Origin: Candidatus Eiseniibacteriota bacterium
GTDB lineage: Bacteria; Joyebacterota; Joyebacteria; Joyebacterales; Joyebacteraceae
Length of the DNA stretch: 6,835 bases
Direction: 5' to 3'
Assembly: GCA_030630395.1 (NCBI GenBank)
Contig: DAOVNE010000074.1
Location: forward strand, 1-6,835
A model generated the notes under the pieces. It was not told where the DNA came from. It saw only the letters and a program-made list of their open reading frames with translations, and did no database searches. A program made the translations under genes and the position numbers. Shown here piece by piece: positions 6,131 to 6,835 of this stretch. Every line of letters starts with the position of its first letter. The first letter of the stretch is position 1.

Positions 6131-6835
6131 CTAGTCCTCGCTCCTGAAGCGGTTCTTGATGGTCGTCCACGTTGTGCGCTCGACCGGCGACGGACCCTGG
6201 CACTCGAGCGTCGTATAGACACTCAGATTGCCGGGGAAACCGAAGTCGCAGAGATCCTGCCAGCCGGAGCCCCAGTCGTTCCAGGTAAGACATGGAAGAC
6301 ATGGCCCCTCGTCGGTGACGAGAGCGGGCATCGCGTCACAGGCGTCGAGGAAACTGATGCTGGCGAAGAACGGCTCATCAAGCACGGGGCAGTCCTCAGG
6401 AAGAGGAATGGTGATCGCCCACAGTCCTGCCGGGCTGAACGGTCCGACCACAATCGGATCGGACGCCACGATAAGCGCACCCGGCATCGGGCAGTCCGGC
6501 ACACTCAAGTCGACCTCTTCGACATCGACGGAGAGTGTCAGCTCACACGTGTTCTCCTCAGCCCAGTACAGATAGATGGTCACGCTGATCGGCTTCCATC
6601 CGCCGACACAGTCCGGGCACTCAGACGGGTCGCAATAGGTCTTGTACGCCTCATTCCCCAGAAGCCACCCGTCGACCGTCCAGTAGTAGTTGTTGTTGCA
6701 CGCCTCGCACAGGTCCCCGGGCGTACGGTCAGCCAGGGAGAAGATGTGGAGCCTGTTTGTGGTGATGACATCAGTATCCAGCGTTGCCTCGCGGGCCGCG
6801 AGGGGAGACGCAAGGACAAGGAGTGCGAAGAGCAC
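6131..6835 (-). CDS. Cys-rich exported protein of unknown function (5' end at or beyond the edge)
   Basis: The visible 234 codons run to the right edge, where the last codon is GTG. The first residues look like the second half of a signal peptide (hydrophobic 'LFALLVLASPLAA', then a charged Arg-Glu), so the real start is probably a few codons outside the window. I do not recognise the family. The mature part has 13 Cys (visible residues 43, 46, 68, 73, 76, 97, 115, 149, 166, 179, 182, 196, 212), including three CxxC pairs (CEAC, CPDC, CLPC). It is otherwise rich in Trp, Asp and Pro with alternating hydrophobic strands, such as 'ISVTIYLYWAEE', which suggests a disulfide-stabilised beta fold outside the cytoplasm. 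Metal binding through the CxxC pairs is the other option. The end, 'TTWTTIKNRFR' plus SED, is basic and distinct from the acidic body. It converges on the 4645 gene and shares its terminator region. Confidence 0.8.
   Translation of the reverse strand: MLFALLVLASPLAAREATLDTDVITTNRLHIFSLADRTPGDLCEACNNNYYWTVDGWLLGNEAYKTYCDPSECPDCVGGWKPISVTIYLYWAEENTCELTLSVDVEEVDLSVPDCPMPGALIVASDPIVVGPFSPAGLWAITIPLPEDCPVLDEPFFASISFLDACDAMPALVTDEGPCLPCLTWNDWGSGWQDLCDFGFPGNLSVYTTLECQGPSPVERTTWTTIKNRFRSED

Overview
The window is about 6.8 kb of moderately GC-rich bacterial DNA. It holds five protein-coding genes, two of them cut by the window edges. I see no RNA genes, CRISPR arrays, insertion sequences or phage genes. 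Every complete gene product is predicted to be membrane-bound or exported. The protein styles are a bactofilin-like repeat protein with a membrane tail, a LolA-like/aspartic protease/PDZ fusion, and Cys-rich exported orphans. They suggest an uncultured diderm bacterium of the FCB or Eisenbacteria/Latescibacteria type. That assignment is an impression from protein style, not something the window proves.

Left region (1-4445, + strand): three genes are packed as one apparent operon. The first is the 3' part of a bactofilin-like beta-repeat protein with about five C-terminal membrane helices; its reading frame is open to base 1. Three bases later comes a membrane-anchored PP2C/SpoIIE-type phosphatase of the RsbU kind. 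Its stop codon overlaps the first possible ATG of the third gene. The third gene encodes an exported protein with a LolA-like N-terminal domain, two tandem retropepsin-like aspartic protease domains (the first with DTGAS, the second with a degenerate DLGAS) and a C-terminal PDZ domain. A GC-rich hairpin with a GAAA loop follows directly and probably ends the transcript. Together the genes look like an envelope module: a surface or membrane scaffold, a regulatory phosphatase and a periplasmic protease-like protein. That the three act together is inference from gene order only.

Middle region (4446-4644): about 200 bases hold the hairpin and then a good sigma70-like promoter (TTGAGC, 17-base spacer, TAGTAT). 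Its -10 box lies inside a perfect 8-base inverted repeat (CCTGTCCT, 6-base gap, AGGACAGG). This could be an operator controlling the next gene.

Right region (4645-6835): a + strand gene encodes a 451-residue exported protein that I do not recognise. It has a short pentapeptide-repeat linker (EPTAT-like) after its signal peptide. It converges on a - strand gene for a Cys-rich exported protein whose 5' end lies at or beyond the right edge. The 130 bases between them contain two hairpins consistent with terminators.
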